Of a stretch of 64,000 nt of DNA, positions 63,700-64,000 are shown one piece after another. Made by a program: the position numbers and the translations under genes. Source of the DNA: Haloarcula marina (lineage in GTDB: Archaea > Halobacteriota > Halobacteria > Halobacteriales > Haloarculaceae). The notes under the pieces were generated by a model, which was not told where the DNA came from, ran no database searches, and saw only the letters and a list, made by a program, of their open reading frames with translations. The DNA lies in NCBI RefSeq assembly GCF_024218775.1, contig NZ_CP100404.1, positions 2,852,001 to 2,916,000 of the forward strand, in the 5' to 3' direction. How positions within the stretch are numbered: position 1 is the first letter of the stretch; each line of letters begins with the position of its first letter.

Positions 63700-64000
63700 A
63701 ACAAACATCGGACCGCGTTCGCCAGTCCGGACCGGTACCTCGACGCCAGCGAACAGGTCAACGACTTCAACAACATTAACGAGTGGGACGTCAAGAACGG
63801 GTCGCTCTACGTCTAAACAATGGACCTCTACAGCGGCACCCACTCTGCGCGACTCTCGCTGCAGACCGGCACTGGCGGGAGTCTTGAGGTCGGCCGGGAG
63901 TTCGACGACGACTTCGACCTCTCGGACCGAGCCCTATCGCTGGACCAACTCCGCGACCTGCAGGACGTCGGATGGGGAATCGGGATCCACACGGTCGACC
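63700..64000 (+). pseudogene. Broken polysaccharide-deacetylase-like gene (runs off the edge)
   Basis: In one frame, VNDFNNINEWDVKNGSLYV is cut by TAA at 63814-63816, then MDLYSGTHSARLSLQTGTGG continues in the same frame. That first part looks like the N-terminal beta (carbohydrate-binding-like) module of haloarchaeal deacetylases. After DRALSL it jumps directly to DQLRDLQDVGWGIGIHTVD, which resembles the deacetylase catalytic domain, so the stretch in between seems deleted. The start is not defined and the 3' end is outside the window. Confidence 0.5.

Overview
The window is high-GC, mostly acidic-protein-coding DNA of a halophilic archaeon (class Halobacteria). The host genes include CetZ1, the F420 genes cofC/cofG/cofH, three archaeosine genes (tgtA, arcS, the RaSEA radical SAM protein), TrmY, twin-arginine lipoproteins, HalOD1 and DUF7344 proteins, and the proteins are rich in Asp and Glu. 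The genus cannot be fixed from sequence alone.

Positions 9780-27625 form one complete unit of a ~17.85 kb integrative virus. It carries an A32/HerA-type packaging ATPase followed by a run of small structural genes whose order and sizes match the internal-membrane icosahedral haloviruses of Halopanivirales (SH1/SNJ1 type): a VP12-like membrane protein, a VP7-like and a VP4-like capsid protein, small membrane proteins, a VP2-like acidic protein and a spike with HHDPV repeats. The right part has a lower-GC cargo segment, a catalytic-core-only tyrosine recombinase, divergent winged-helix and ribbon-helix-helix regulators, a second HTH protein and a full tyrosine integrase next to an attachment site that resembles a tRNA 3' end. 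The left end holds zinc proteins and small DNA-binding proteins.

Positions 1-9779 are a second, partial copy of the right-hand part of the same unit (matching 17861-27625). By eye it differs by about 17 events, nearly all single-base insertions or deletions, several of which break structural genes that are intact in the other copy. At 9779/9780 the right end of the unit is joined directly to its left end, i.e. the circular (attP-type) junction. The simplest reading is that a circular or tandem form of the virus was assembled onto a contig end with uncorrected indels; a real decaying tandem copy is the alternative.

From 27626 the sequence is host chromosome: DUF7344 and HalOD1 genes; a TrkA-type regulator between two single-domain Lrp/AsnC proteins; thymidylate kinase; an SDR-type epimerase; cetZ1 overlapping a gene for a secreted, membrane-anchored protein; cofC-cofG facing cofH; an acetyltransferase; a Na+/Ca2+ exchanger; nadE and purC; a cluster of lipoproteins; two degenerate RecA-like ATPases; purU, purS-purQ; methyltransferases; the archaeosine set (RaSEA, arcS, tgtA, spread over 10 kb); a CBS protein; a Nudix hydrolase; a large Vps62-like lipoprotein; two VanZ-like proteins; trmY; and at the right edge a broken gene resembling a polysaccharide deacetylase. 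No rRNA, complete tRNA or CRISPR array was found. No stretch above 300 bases lacks a gene.
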